A stretch of DNA of 64,000 nucleotides, taken from positions 124,001-188,000 of the forward strand of contig NZ_SSYA01000002.1 of NCBI RefSeq assembly GCF_004917065.1. Direction: 5' to 3'. Below the pieces are notes generated by a model, which worked only from the letters and a program-made list of their open reading frames with translations, did not search any database and was not told where the DNA came from. Below, piece after piece: positions 51,877 through 60,739 of this stretch. The stretch's first letter is position 1. Each line of letters opens with the position of its first letter. Position numbers and translations under genes: made by a program. This stretch comes from Geomonas ferrireducens. Lineage in GTDB: Bacteria > Desulfobacterota > Desulfuromonadia > Geobacterales > Geobacteraceae.

Positions 51877-53883
51877 TCAGCCGATGATCTGGGACGACCG
51901 GTTTTGCTGCCGCATCGGCACGGTCACCGTGACTTCGGTCCCCTTGCCGACCGTCGACTGTACGTCGATGTCCCCCCTGTGGCGCTTGATGATGCCGTAA
52001 CTCACGGTGAGGCCGAGCCCCGGCCCCTTCCCGGCGGGCTTCGTGGTGAAGAAGGGATCGAAGATCTTCCCCATGTTCTGCGGCGGGATGCCGCAGCCGT
52101 TGTCCTTGATCACAACGGCGAGCTGGGGCTGCTCCCCGTACTTGGTCATAAGCCTCGTGCTGATGTCGATCCTGCCGCCGTTGGGGAGCGCGCTCTTCGC
52201 GTTTTGCAGCAGGTTGACGTAGACCTCCAGGAGCTTCACGAAGTCTCCCTCGATGGGGGGGACCGCGGGGTCGAGATGCAGCTTCACCTCGATCTTCTGC
52301 TCCTTGAAGGGACCGTCCATGATTTCAAGGGTGTCCCTGAGCACCTGGTTGATGTCCATTTCGCTGAAGTTGCAGCGCACCTGCGTGGTGAAGCGGACCA
52401 GGTCCTCGACGATCTTTTGGCAGCGAACGGCGGCGCTCTCGATGCTCTCGAGCACGTCGATCCCCTCCATGAGCTCGCTGTCGATCGGGTGGGCGAGTGC
52501 GTTGCTGCGCAGCATCTGGATCGCCCCGAGGATTCCGGCCAGCGGGTTGTTGAGCTCGTGCGCGGCACCCGCGATCACCTCGCCCAACGTGGTCATCTTC
52601 TCCGACTGGATCAGCTTGGCCTGGGCCTCCTTCAGGTGCCGGGTCTTCTCCTCGACCATCTTCTCCAACCGGGCATTCAGCTCCCTGCGCTGGGCCTCTA
52701 CCTGCTTTCGTTCGGTGATGTCGCGAAGCATCACCTGGATCGCCTCCTGCCCCTGGAACATGATCCCGGTCGCGGTCGCCTCGACGTCGATAATCGCGCC
52801 GTCCTTGCGCACGATCCTCGACTCGCGCAGCGGGGAGGCCTCGCCGGTGACCTTGATCTGCTGGATGCGCTCGAGCACCATGCCGTGGAAGTCAGGGTGA
52901 ACGAAGGTAAAGATCGACTTGCCGACCAGCTCCTCGGGGCTCTCCAGACCAAAGAGGTGAGACGCCTCCCTGTTGGCGCACAAGTAGCGCCCCTCGCTTT
53001 GCACCACGATCGCTTCCGGCGCGTTCTCGAAGAGCTTGCGGTAACGATCCTCGCTCTGCATGAGCTCCGCTTCCATCAGCTTGCGCTCGGTGATGTCACG
53101 GAAGATGCCGCGCGTGCTGATCGCCTCTCCCTCGTTCGTGTTGCAGTTGATGCTCCCCTCCAGGATGATGCTGCGGCCGTCCTTGGCGAGGAACTCCACC
53201 TCCACGCGGGGTATCTTCTGTCCGGTTTTCAGCTGGTCGAACATGTTTGCGCAGTGGCTCTGGCAGCAGGGCTTGATCACGTCGAAGATGTTCATCGAGG
53301 CGAGCTCTTCGTCGCTGTAGCCCAGGGTGCGTTTCCAGGCGCTGTTCACGTAGATGAACTTGCCGGTGGCGTCCACGCTCTGGATGAGGTCGTTGGCGTT
53401 GTCCAGGATGTCGCGGTAACGCTCCTCGCTCTCCCTTAACTCCTCCTCGGCCTTTTTACGGTCCGTGATGTCCAGGAAGCTCTCGACCAGGTGGTCCCGC
53501 CCGTGCAGTTTCACCCTGGCCACCGTTTTCACGATGGTGATGGTCTCGCCGTTGCCCCTGAGAAGCCGCCGCTCGGCGTTGTCGATGCGCAGCCCCTGGT
53601 CGGTGATCGGGCAGGAGCCGACCTTCTCGGGGCAGATGAAGCAGTGGCAGACGGCGCCGACCATGTTTTCCCTGTCGATGCCGATCAGTTCCACCGCTTT
53701 GGGATTCGCGTCGACGATGGTGTGGGTCTCCGCGTCGATGATGACGATGCCGACCTGCACCGTTTCAAAGACGGCGCTTAGGCGCCTGCGGCTCTCTTCG
53801 AGTTCGCCGGCTATGTGGGAGAAGTCGAAACAGGCCGCGGCCGCGGCGCGCTCGGTGTCTTGTGCTTCGAGAGTACTGGACAT
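51877..53883 (-). CDS. triple-PAS sensor histidine kinase with cysteine clusters
   Basis: Soluble kinase of 668 residues. PAS1 about 38-150 holds a Cys cluster CHCFICPEKVGSCPITD; PAS2 about 165-285 has KPCCQSHC; PAS3 about 290-405. A coiled coil leads to HisKA with the phospho-acceptor in GAAHELNNPLAG, then HATPase with NLLQNAKSALP, DNGCGIP, FDPFFTTKPAGKG and GLGLTVSYGI. No REC is attached and no membrane span is seen. The clustered cysteines could bind a metal, Fe-S cluster or respond to redox state; this is inference. AGGAG lies 9 bases before the ATG. A cognate response regulator could be the NtrC-type gene at 55113, 1.2 kb away. Confidence 0.92.
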   Translation of the reverse strand: MSSTLEAQDTERAAAAACFDFSHIAGELEESRRRLSAVFETVQVGIVIIDAETHTIVDANPKAVELIGIDRENMVGAVCHCFICPEKVGSCPITDQGLRIDNAERRLLRGNGETITIVKTVARVKLHGRDHLVESFLDITDRKKAEEELRESEERYRDILDNANDLIQSVDATGKFIYVNSAWKRTLGYSDEELASMNIFDVIKPCCQSHCANMFDQLKTGQKIPRVEVEFLAKDGRSIILEGSINCNTNEGEAISTRGIFRDITERKLMEAELMQSEDRYRKLFENAPEAIVVQSEGRYLCANREASHLFGLESPEELVGKSIFTFVHPDFHGMVLERIQQIKVTGEASPLRESRIVRKDGAIIDVEATATGIMFQGQEAIQVMLRDITERKQVEAQRRELNARLEKMVEEKTRHLKEAQAKLIQSEKMTTLGEVIAGAAHELNNPLAGILGAIQMLRSNALAHPIDSELMEGIDVLESIESAAVRCQKIVEDLVRFTTQVRCNFSEMDINQVLRDTLEIMDGPFKEQKIEVKLHLDPAVPPIEGDFVKLLEVYVNLLQNAKSALPNGGRIDISTRLMTKYGEQPQLAVVIKDNGCGIPPQNMGKIFDPFFTTKPAGKGPGLGLTVSYGIIKRHRGDIDVQSTVGKGTEVTVTVPMRQQNRSSQIIG

Positions 53884-53927
53884 CTGCTGCTCCTAGAACA
53901 GATTGAGTGAAATGAGACTCTAGCGTC

Positions 53928-54440
53928 CTACGGTTTTTGCTGCTCTGCGGTCGAAACCGCGGCGAGTTCCTTCAGAACCCTTTTGGCCTCCCGGTGCCCC
54001 TGAGTCGACGCCCTCCGGAACCACACCTCGGCCTTCCCCTGGTCCGGGGCCGGCAGGGCGAGCCCCTGCAGGTACATCATGCCAAGGTCGTACTGCGCGT
54101 CGGCAAGCCCCGCTTCTGCCGCCTTCTGCATGAGCTCGAGGGCCTTTTTGAAGTCCTGCGGGACTATTTCACCGCGGATATAAACGAAGGCGAGATTCCA
54201 CTCCCCCTCAGGGTACCCCTGCTCCGCCGATTTCTGGTACCACTTGAGCCCCTCGAGCCGGTCCTGCTCGACGCCCACCCCGGCGGAAAGCATCACCCCG
54301 ACCTTCATCTGCGCCTCGGCGTCTCCCTTTTCCGCAAGTTTCTTGATACCTTTGAAGTCGGTGCCGTCGAAGCCGTGGCAGTAGGCCGCCCCGAACAAAA
54401 CCGACAGGAAGAGACAGCAAAATATCCGTATAACTTTCAT
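53928..54440 (-). CDS. exported Sel1-repeat protein
   Basis: Protein of 170 residues with a signal peptide (IRIFCCLFLSVLFGAAYCHG) and three to four Sel1-like repeats of about 36 residues: AEAQMKVGVMLSAGVGVEQD, PEGEWNLAFVYIRGEIVPQD, ADAQYDLGMMYLQGLALP, HREAKRVL. Such alpha-solenoids bind other proteins; the partner is unknown. The ATG at 54440 has GAGGTGG 6-9 bases upstream; the longer start at 54473 is less likely. It follows the kinase start by 44 bases and may be cotranscribed with the kinase as upstream gene. Confidence 0.87.
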   Translation of the reverse strand: MKVIRIFCCLFLSVLFGAAYCHGFDGTDFKGIKKLAEKGDAEAQMKVGVMLSAGVGVEQDRLEGLKWYQKSAEQGYPEGEWNLAFVYIRGEIVPQDFKKALELMQKAAEAGLADAQYDLGMMYLQGLALPAPDQGKAEVWFRRASTQGHREAKRVLKELAAVSTAEQQKP

Positions 54441-55112
54441 AAGAACCACCTCGCTCCTTTTCAATACATGCACGACATATGCACATAACTTGCCATCCGC
54501 TGCGGCGGTGTCCGCCGTACCGGGGAGCTCGAGGGGGCGGAGACGAGTGCGGCACCGGGCGTCGGGGCGGGGTAAGTCGGCACGTATCGTGCTGTACGAT
54601 GAGGAAAGAGGTTGCCGGAGCGGGCTGAATGAAGGTCCGCCGCTCCTCCGTAGGCGCGCGGCAGAGCGCTAAAGGCGCCGAAAACGGTCACCTTTTCGCC
54701 CGCCGGTAAAAGTGAGGCCTCCGGGTCGGCACGGGCTTTCGCGCGCCGGGCTACTGGAAAACCCGCACAAACTGCGCGAAATAACGCAACCGGCAAGAAA
54801 TTGTAACACAACGGGGCAAAATTAAAAGTAAAAGCCCCCGACCAGCACCACAGGCGGGGCAGATGACGCACCGGCCGGGGCATTTGCCCCACACAAACAT
54901 GGCGATATAACCCAGCAGTTGACGCGATAGGTGGCAAGCGCAGTATTTATATCAAAAAACCTATACACAAATTTTAACATGAATGGTAGTATGGGCCGGC
55001 TTTTCGCTGCGCAAGAAGCGTCGAGCCCCCGCAGTCTTTTCCCATACTTGGGCCGCTACCAGCGCCGCCGAGCATCACCCACCCGTTGCAGGTTGAGGAA
55101 GGAACGTTCAAC
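54441..55112. other. long spacer without recognised gene
   Basis: 672 bases between the Sel1 gene and the divergent NtrC-type regulator. A minus-strand frame (54461-54937) stays open but has no ribosome site, signal or family. GC-rich, compositionally gene-like sequence at 54600-54780 contrasts with AT-rich sequence after 54780. Near 54918 TTGACG-N19-TATTTA is a poor promoter candidate for the regulator. No sigma-54 site or aptamer was recognised. Confidence 0.4.
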
Positions 55113-56642
<1,530 letters not shown>

Positions 56643-56668
56643 GGCGGGTTAACGGAAAATAGCGCGGG

Positions 56669-56962
56669 TTAGATGCCGGAGAGGCTCCCGTTTCCATGGC
56701 AGTTGACGGAGCCTCCCCCCGCACAGCTTTGAAAGGCGAGCTTGCCGTCGGCACGATCACGTTGGAGGTGCGCCTGCACGCTCTCCCCACCGAGCACCAG
56801 ACGTTCGATCTCGGGCGAGGTGATCGGGAGCTGCGTCACCACCATCAGCACCGCCAGATTGATCGCCGCCAAAACGCCCACGCAGGTCAAAAGGGCGCCG
56901 CTTTTCTCCCGCTCGTACACCTCTGCTTCGCTTCGCCCCACCGTTCCCAGCACCCTTTCCAT
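56669..56962 (-). CDS. small single-span membrane protein, unknown function
   Basis: Protein of 97 residues with one hydrophobic span (about 24-43, LLTCVGVLAAINLAVLMVV) and a C-terminal segment of about 52 residues, probably outside the membrane, ending SCAGGGSVNCHGNGSLSGI. The closing CX7CH is not a standard heme c motif. GGGAGGAG lies 4 bases before the ATG. Convergent with the NtrC-type gene and without operon partners. Family not recognised. Confidence 0.65.
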   Translation of the reverse strand: MERVLGTVGRSEAEVYEREKSGALLTCVGVLAAINLAVLMVVTQLPITSPEIERLVLGGESVQAHLQRDRADGKLAFQSCAGGGSVNCHGNGSLSGI

Positions 56963-57250
56963 TGCTCCTCCCTGGCCTGATCCCCTTCTCGCAATGATTA
57001 CGAGTATTTCCTAGCAATTGTCGCACCAGAAGTCGCATTTTTTGTAATTATCGTGTCCCCTTTCTCTCTCCGGCGATTTACCCCACAGAAATCAAGACGT
57101 TAGAGCGCTCCCAAAGGACTGCCGCCAAGGCCTCCGGTTGGACGTCAGGCGCGCAGGGGAACTTTCCGTTACGCTCCGCTCACCCCGGGCGGATTTTGTG
57201 GGCGTATTGCCCCCCCCGGCGGGTGATTCCGCCTAGCACGCCCCATTTCA
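56963..57250. other. intergenic region, nothing recognised
   Basis: Spacer upstream of the 97-residue protein gene and downstream of the Lys-rich protein gene. No open frame with a ribosome site. The AT-rich patch 56990-57060 probably holds the promoter for the leftward gene, but no clear -35/-10 pair stands out. Confidence 0.4.
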
Positions 57251-57283
57251 ACGAAAGAGGCCGTCCTTTCGGGACGGCCTCTG
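57251..57283 (-). terminator. intrinsic terminator after Lys-rich protein gene
   Basis: AGAGGCCGTCC-TTTC-GGGACGGCCTCT, an 11-12 bp stem, followed on the minus strand by TTTCGTT. It lies 14 bases after the stop. Confidence 0.8.
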
Positions 57284-57296
57284 CGCGGCGCGAGCC

Positions 57297-57647
57297 TTAC
57301 TGTCCGGTGGTACCGTCGGTTCCGGTCCCTTGCCCGGTTCCGCCGGTCCCCATGTTCCCGCTCGGCCCGCCCAGGTCCGGTTTGCCGTAGTTGGGCTTAT
57401 TGTCCATGCCGGTCGTTCTCCGGGTCTGCTTCCTGGACTTCTTCGTCCTCTTCTTTTTCTTCTTCTTGGTCTTCTTCGTCTGGTGCGTACCAGCATTTCC
57501 CTGGTCGGTTTGATCACCGGTAGACATGCCGGTTCCCGGTCCAGCATTCCCGTCCATACCCGTCCCTGTGGTGTCCGCAGCCCAAAGCGTTGCCGCGAAG
57601 GAAACGGCAACAAGGGCACCGACGATGATGGAAAGAGCTCTTTTCAT
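57297..57647 (-). CDS. secreted low-complexity Lys/Gly-rich protein
   Basis: Protein of 116 residues: signal peptide to about residue 24 (FAATLWAAD), a Gly/Thr/Asp-rich stretch, a very basic core of about 20 residues (TKKTKKKKKKRTKKSRKQTR), then a Gly/Thr/Gln-rich tail. No domain recognised. The basic core could bind nucleic acid, polysaccharide or acidic surfaces; this is speculation. AGGAGG lies 7-12 bases before the ATG; own promoter and terminator make it monocistronic, which supports a real, independently expressed gene. Confidence 0.8.
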   Translation of the reverse strand: MKRALSIIVGALVAVSFAATLWAADTTGTGMDGNAGPGTGMSTGDQTDQGNAGTHQTKKTKKKKKKRTKKSRKQTRRTTGMDNKPNYGKPDLGGPSGNMGTGGTGQGTGTDGTTGQ

Positions 57648-57682
57648 GGCTAACCTCCTGACGTTTATTGAACAACCGCCCC

Positions 57683-57710
57683 ACTATAGCATATGATTAA
57701 AAATTACCAA
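57683..57710 (-). promoter_or_regulatory. promoter of the Lys-rich protein gene
   Basis: Minus-strand TTGGTA (57705-57710), 16 bases, extended -10 TGC-TATAGT with TATAGT at 57683-57688; 36 bases before the ATG. Confidence 0.6.
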
Positions 57711-57758
57711 TTCAAAACGGCTGTTTTTGCAAAACACCCCTGTGCACAGGCATCCCCC

Positions 57759-57787
57759 TTGACACCCGCCGTTCAATTGGTTATAAA
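57759..57787 (+). promoter_or_regulatory. near-consensus sigma-70 promoter
   Basis: TTGACA (57759-57764), exactly 17 bases, TATAAA (57782-57787). The transcript would start about 30 bases before the TTG start codon at 57825. Confidence 0.85.
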
Positions 57788-57824
57788 TATTTAACCTTTA
57801 TCTCAAGAAGGGAGGAGCGACACC

Positions 57825-57989
57825 TTGAAAAAGAAAAAGGCCTTCGATCTGGCCTATGAACAGTACCATCTGCTGCTGGCAAGGTTTAAATCGACGGGGG
57901 ACACCCAGGAAAAGCACAGACTCTTCAGAAGGCTCACCAACCTCCTCGCAGTCATGGATTTTCTCATCTCGATCAACAAGGTCCAGTAG
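57825..57989 (+). CDS. small 54-residue helical protein, unknown function
   Basis: Starts at TTG with GGGAGGAG 8 bases upstream. The product begins MKKKKAFDLAYEQYHLLLAR and reads on through KSTGDTQEKHRLFRRLTNLL to DFLISINKVQ; it looks alpha-helical and basic, with no signal peptide or cysteine. A near-consensus promoter upstream makes expression credible. Too short for usual frame searches. Family not recognised; no operon partner, as CHAD gene follows after 124 bases. Confidence 0.7.
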   Translation: MKKKKAFDLAYEQYHLLLARFKSTGDTQEKHRLFRRLTNLLAVMDFLISINKVQ

Positions 57990-58113
57990 AGCTTCACAAC
58001 GCTCTTCTTATTATCTTCGCGGAAAGGTTGTCCAACATTTGGGCACGCAGTTACCGGCGCGGTTATCCTGATCAGAGGATGGTGTTATACTACTGCCAGT
58101 CCAGGTAATCGCT

Positions 58114-59046
58114 ATGACTGTCAAAAGCACACCCATTTCCGCTCGGCAACTTCGCTTGGCGCGCCTCTGGCTTGCCGGTCTCAAACTGCTTGACGCGCTG
58201 CAGGACGAGTTTTTCCGCCTCTTCAAGAAGACCGTACAAGGCTTCGACGCGGAAGACGTGCACGATTTGCGTGTCGCCTCCCGGCGCCTGCGCGAGGGAC
58301 TCGCCCTGTTCGCGCCCATCCTCCCACGCGGCAGGTTGCGGCGCCTCTCGCACCGGGTGAGAGGGCTGACCCGGCTGCTTGGGGAACTGCGCAACGCCGA
58401 CGAGGCCGCCCTCTTCTTCACCGAGCTGGAGTCGCAGGCACCGACGGAAGCAGCGCCGGAAGCAAGACGGCTACGGGAGGAGCTGATCGCGGAGGGGGGA
58501 CGGATCCGGTTGCAGCTCCAAAAGGACCTCAGGCGCTTCGACGCCGCATCGCTGCGCAAGGATTTCAAGTTCGGCCCCGCGAACCCGTTCAAGAGACGGC
58601 AGGCGGACCCGTTTCACCCCTTCCCGCCCTTTGCCGCCGCGGCGTTTGCCGAGCGCGGCGCACAGGCTGAAGCCCTCCTGCCGGCAGCGTTGGAGGGAAA
58701 GGACGCCGCGGCGCAGCACCGGCTCCGGATCGCGGTCAAGAAATTGCGCTACCGCCTGGAGATCGTGGCACCGCTGTTATCCGACCAAGGGGAGGAAGCC
58801 AGGCGGACCCTCAAGCGCTATCAGGACCTTCTGGGAGAGCTGCATGATATGGATGTTTTTGCAGGGCTCGTCCGGGAGCGCGTCGCCCTCGGGGCCGGCA
58901 GGGAGGGGTTGCTGGAGACGATAGAAAAACGCCGCATCGACCTCTTCGCGTCGTTTTTGGAGTTGGATGCGAAGCAGCCGCTGGGGACCCTGAAGGCGCA
59001 GGTCGGTGCGGGTCTTACCGGCCGGGAGAACCGGCAAGCTCAGTAA
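58114..59046 (+). CDS. CHAD domain protein
   Basis: Alpha-helical protein of 310 residues with the CHAD signature: AEDVHDLRVASRRLREGLALF near residue 50, and a second copy of the pattern, AAQHRLRIAVKKLRYRLEIV, near residue 205. CHAD domains bind inorganic polyphosphate through conserved His, Arg and Lys on these helices and often accompany polyphosphate granules. No CYTH domain or polyphosphate kinase is adjacent. The ribosome site is weak (CAGG). The 3' end overlaps the convergent M28 peptidase gene by 32 bases. Confidence 0.9.
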   Translation: MTVKSTPISARQLRLARLWLAGLKLLDALQDEFFRLFKKTVQGFDAEDVHDLRVASRRLREGLALFAPILPRGRLRRLSHRVRGLTRLLGELRNADEAALFFTELESQAPTEAAPEARRLREELIAEGGRIRLQLQKDLRRFDAASLRKDFKFGPANPFKRRQADPFHPFPPFAAAAFAERGAQAEALLPAALEGKDAAAQHRLRIAVKKLRYRLEIVAPLLSDQGEEARRTLKRYQDLLGELHDMDVFAGLVRERVALGAGREGLLETIEKRRIDLFASFLELDAKQPLGTLKAQVGAGLTGRENRQAQ

Positions 59047-59938
59047 GGAGCGCGGCGACCGCCCGACAGACGGCAGCGGCAAACTGCACGTTGAGCGTCT
59101 CGAAGGTATCGCCTGCCCCGTGGTAGTGCGGATTGCGGAAATTGGTGGTGTCGGTGAGCATGATGGCGGGAAAGCCCGCGTCCCAGAAGGGGGCGTGGTC
59201 GGATCTCCTCGTGTCCGGCAACATCTCGCCGTTGCCGGGCACCACCAGGGGGACCACGGGCAGCCCCCCTTGCCCCGCCCCCTGCACGAAGCGCACGGCA
59301 AGGGGGTGTGACCGCTCGTTGGCGATCACGGCGAGGAAATCGCCGACAGCGGGGACCTCGACCGGCACCCCGGCTGGAGCCTCTTGCACCACGGACGCGC
59401 CGGCGAATGCCACCGACTCCAGGACCACCACCGCCTCGATATCCCACCCCTCTTCGCGCGCATAACGGGCGAGTGCCTTGCTGCCGCGCAGACCGCTCCC
59501 CGACCGTTCCGTCTCCGCGTTTTCCTCGAGGTTCACCCCCACGAACTGCAGGGTCCTTTCCGGGACGAGATCGCCGAGCAGGGCGGCTAATTCCAGCATG
59601 ACGGCGACACCGCTTGCGTTGTCGTCGGCCCCGGGAGAGCCCGCCACCGTGTCGTAGTGCGCGAGGACGAGGACCCTTTTGCCGGGAAGCGAGCGCCCGG
59701 TGCGGGTCGCGATGACATTATGGAAGGTTTTCCCGCCGTCGGTGAAGGGGTGCAGCCCGACGTGGTACTCGAGCGAGCGCAGGTTCTCCTCGATGTAGGC
59801 CTGTGCCTTGGCGAGGGCGGCGGGAGCAGCCGCAGGATGCCTCACCCCCTCGAGACTCCGGATGTGGCGCGCGATGCGTGCCTCACTGACCGCCGGCGCT
59901 GCGTGCCCCCCTCCCCTGCAACCGGATCGGGGGCTCAC
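59015..59938 (-). CDS. M28-family zinc aminopeptidase
   Basis: Predicted di-zinc exopeptidase of 307 residues. Ligands in order: VLAHYDTV, GADDNASG (bridging Asp), NLEENAE (catalytic Glu and Glu/Asp ligand), SVAF region, and RSDHAPFWDAGFPA with the last His. No clear signal peptide; GTG 59938 overlaps the upstream stop (GTGA) and has only GCAGG nearby, so a downstream start such as the GTG of VSEARIARH is possible. It is coupled to the DUF4124 gene upstream. Substrate unknown. Confidence 0.85.
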   Translation of the reverse strand: MSPRSGCRGGGHAAPAVSEARIARHIRSLEGVRHPAAAPAALAKAQAYIEENLRSLEYHVGLHPFTDGGKTFHNVIATRTGRSLPGKRVLVLAHYDTVAGSPGADDNASGVAVMLELAALLGDLVPERTLQFVGVNLEENAETERSGSGLRGSKALARYAREEGWDIEAVVVLESVAFAGASVVQEAPAGVPVEVPAVGDFLAVIANERSHPLAVRFVQGAGQGGLPVVPLVVPGNGEMLPDTRRSDHAPFWDAGFPAIMLTDTTNFRNPHYHGAGDTFETLNVQFAAAVCRAVAALLTELAGSPGR

Positions 59939-60522
59939 TTCAGCGCCTGCAGTTCCTGCTCTAGTTGAGCGACCCGCGCCTCGTCCTTTTGCACCTCTTC
60001 GAGCTTGGCCCGGTAGGCAACGCGCGCCGGTATCGTCGAGGAGAGCGGGCTCTTGTTCACGTACGGGTTGTCCGCGTAGGTCGCCTTACCCTTGGCGCGC
60101 TTCTTCTCGAACTCCGCGATCTCCTTCGCGGTCGGCGTGCGTCCCTTGGAAACCATCCATTTGTGCTGCAGCCGGGAAAGCTCTTCCATCTTGGGGACGA
60201 GGGCCTCCTTCAGCCGTTTCAGCTCGGCCTCCAGCGTCGCGCGAGTGGTCGACGCGACGGGCTGGGCGGCGGGCTTCGCCGCGCTCCCGGAAGCCTCGGA
60301 TGCGGCGGGTGCCTCCTGCTTTTTTTGCGCCGGGGCCGCCCCCTTTTCGGCAGCGGCCGAATCGGTTTCCGTCACCCGTTTCTGGTACCTCTCCGGGATG
60401 CGGTCGGAGTCGTCGGTGAAGTGCAACACCCCTGCGTCGTCGCGCCACTGGTAGGTGGCGGCCGAAGCGAGGCACGGTAAGGCTGCGGCAAGAAAGATGG
60501 CCAGCTTGATGAAGGTTCGCAT
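59935..60522 (-). CDS. exported DUF4124-domain protein
   Basis: Protein of 195 residues. Signal peptide to about residue 21 (AAALPCLASAA), then a DUF4124 motif YQWRDDAGVLHFTDDSDRIP, an Ala/Pro-rich linker, and a coiled-coil C-terminal half (ATLEAELKRLKEALVPKMEE; DEARVAQLEQELQALK). DUF4124 proteins are periplasmic and of unknown function. GGAGGAG lies 3-9 bases before ATG 60522; the longer frame to 60717 lacks one. Its TGA overlaps the M28 peptidase start. Confidence 0.88.
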   Translation of the reverse strand: MRTFIKLAIFLAAALPCLASAATYQWRDDAGVLHFTDDSDRIPERYQKRVTETDSAAAEKGAAPAQKKQEAPAASEASGSAAKPAAQPVASTTRATLEAELKRLKEALVPKMEELSRLQHKWMVSKGRTPTAKEIAEFEKKRAKGKATYADNPYVNKSPLSSTIPARVAYRAKLEEVQKDEARVAQLEQELQALK

Positions 60523-60620
60523 CGCTCCTCCAGGGGGGCTAAAGGTCGGTAATTCCGAAGCTGAAGATAATATGCATGTGGGGGCGTTTGTCAATTTTCT
60601 TTTGCCACTTCTCATATTTT

Positions 60621-60644
60621 GTAGGGGCGAATAATCATTCGCCC
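60621..60644. repeat. short palindromic intergenic repeat
   Basis: GGGCGAAT-AATC-ATTCGCCC at 60625-60644, a compact hairpin preceded by GTAG. It has the look of a dispersed intergenic repeat; no other copy is in this window. Confidence 0.6.
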
Positions 60645-60673
60645 AGCCGCCGGCGCCTCGGCATAATAAACGA

Positions 60674-60703
60674 GAAAAGGCCGGGGTCCCCCCCGGCCTT
60701 TTC
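60674..60703 (-). terminator. intrinsic terminator of pyruvate:ferredoxin oxidoreductase
   Basis: GAAAAGGCCGGGG / CCCCGGCCTTTTC stem with a short C-rich loop and A/T runs on both sides, 37 bases beyond the stop. Confidence 0.85.
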
Positions 60704-60739
60704 CGCAAAGCGCCCAAGGCGCCCTTCCCTATTTAATAG

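Noticed and set aside
51868-53439. 523-residue open frame antisense to the triple-PAS kinase
   Set aside because: Shadow of the kinase, with no domain of its own.
54461-54937. 158-residue minus-strand frame in the spacer before the NtrC-type gene
   Set aside because: No ribosome site, biased composition and no family; retained only as an unexplained spacer.
54918-54950. sigma-54 promoter (TGGCA) before the NtrC-type gene
   Set aside because: No TTGC element at the required distance from TGGCA.
56669-56700. C-terminal NCHGNG of the 97-residue protein as a heme site
   Set aside because: The spacing is CX7CH, outside accepted heme c motifs, and no other cytochrome feature is present.
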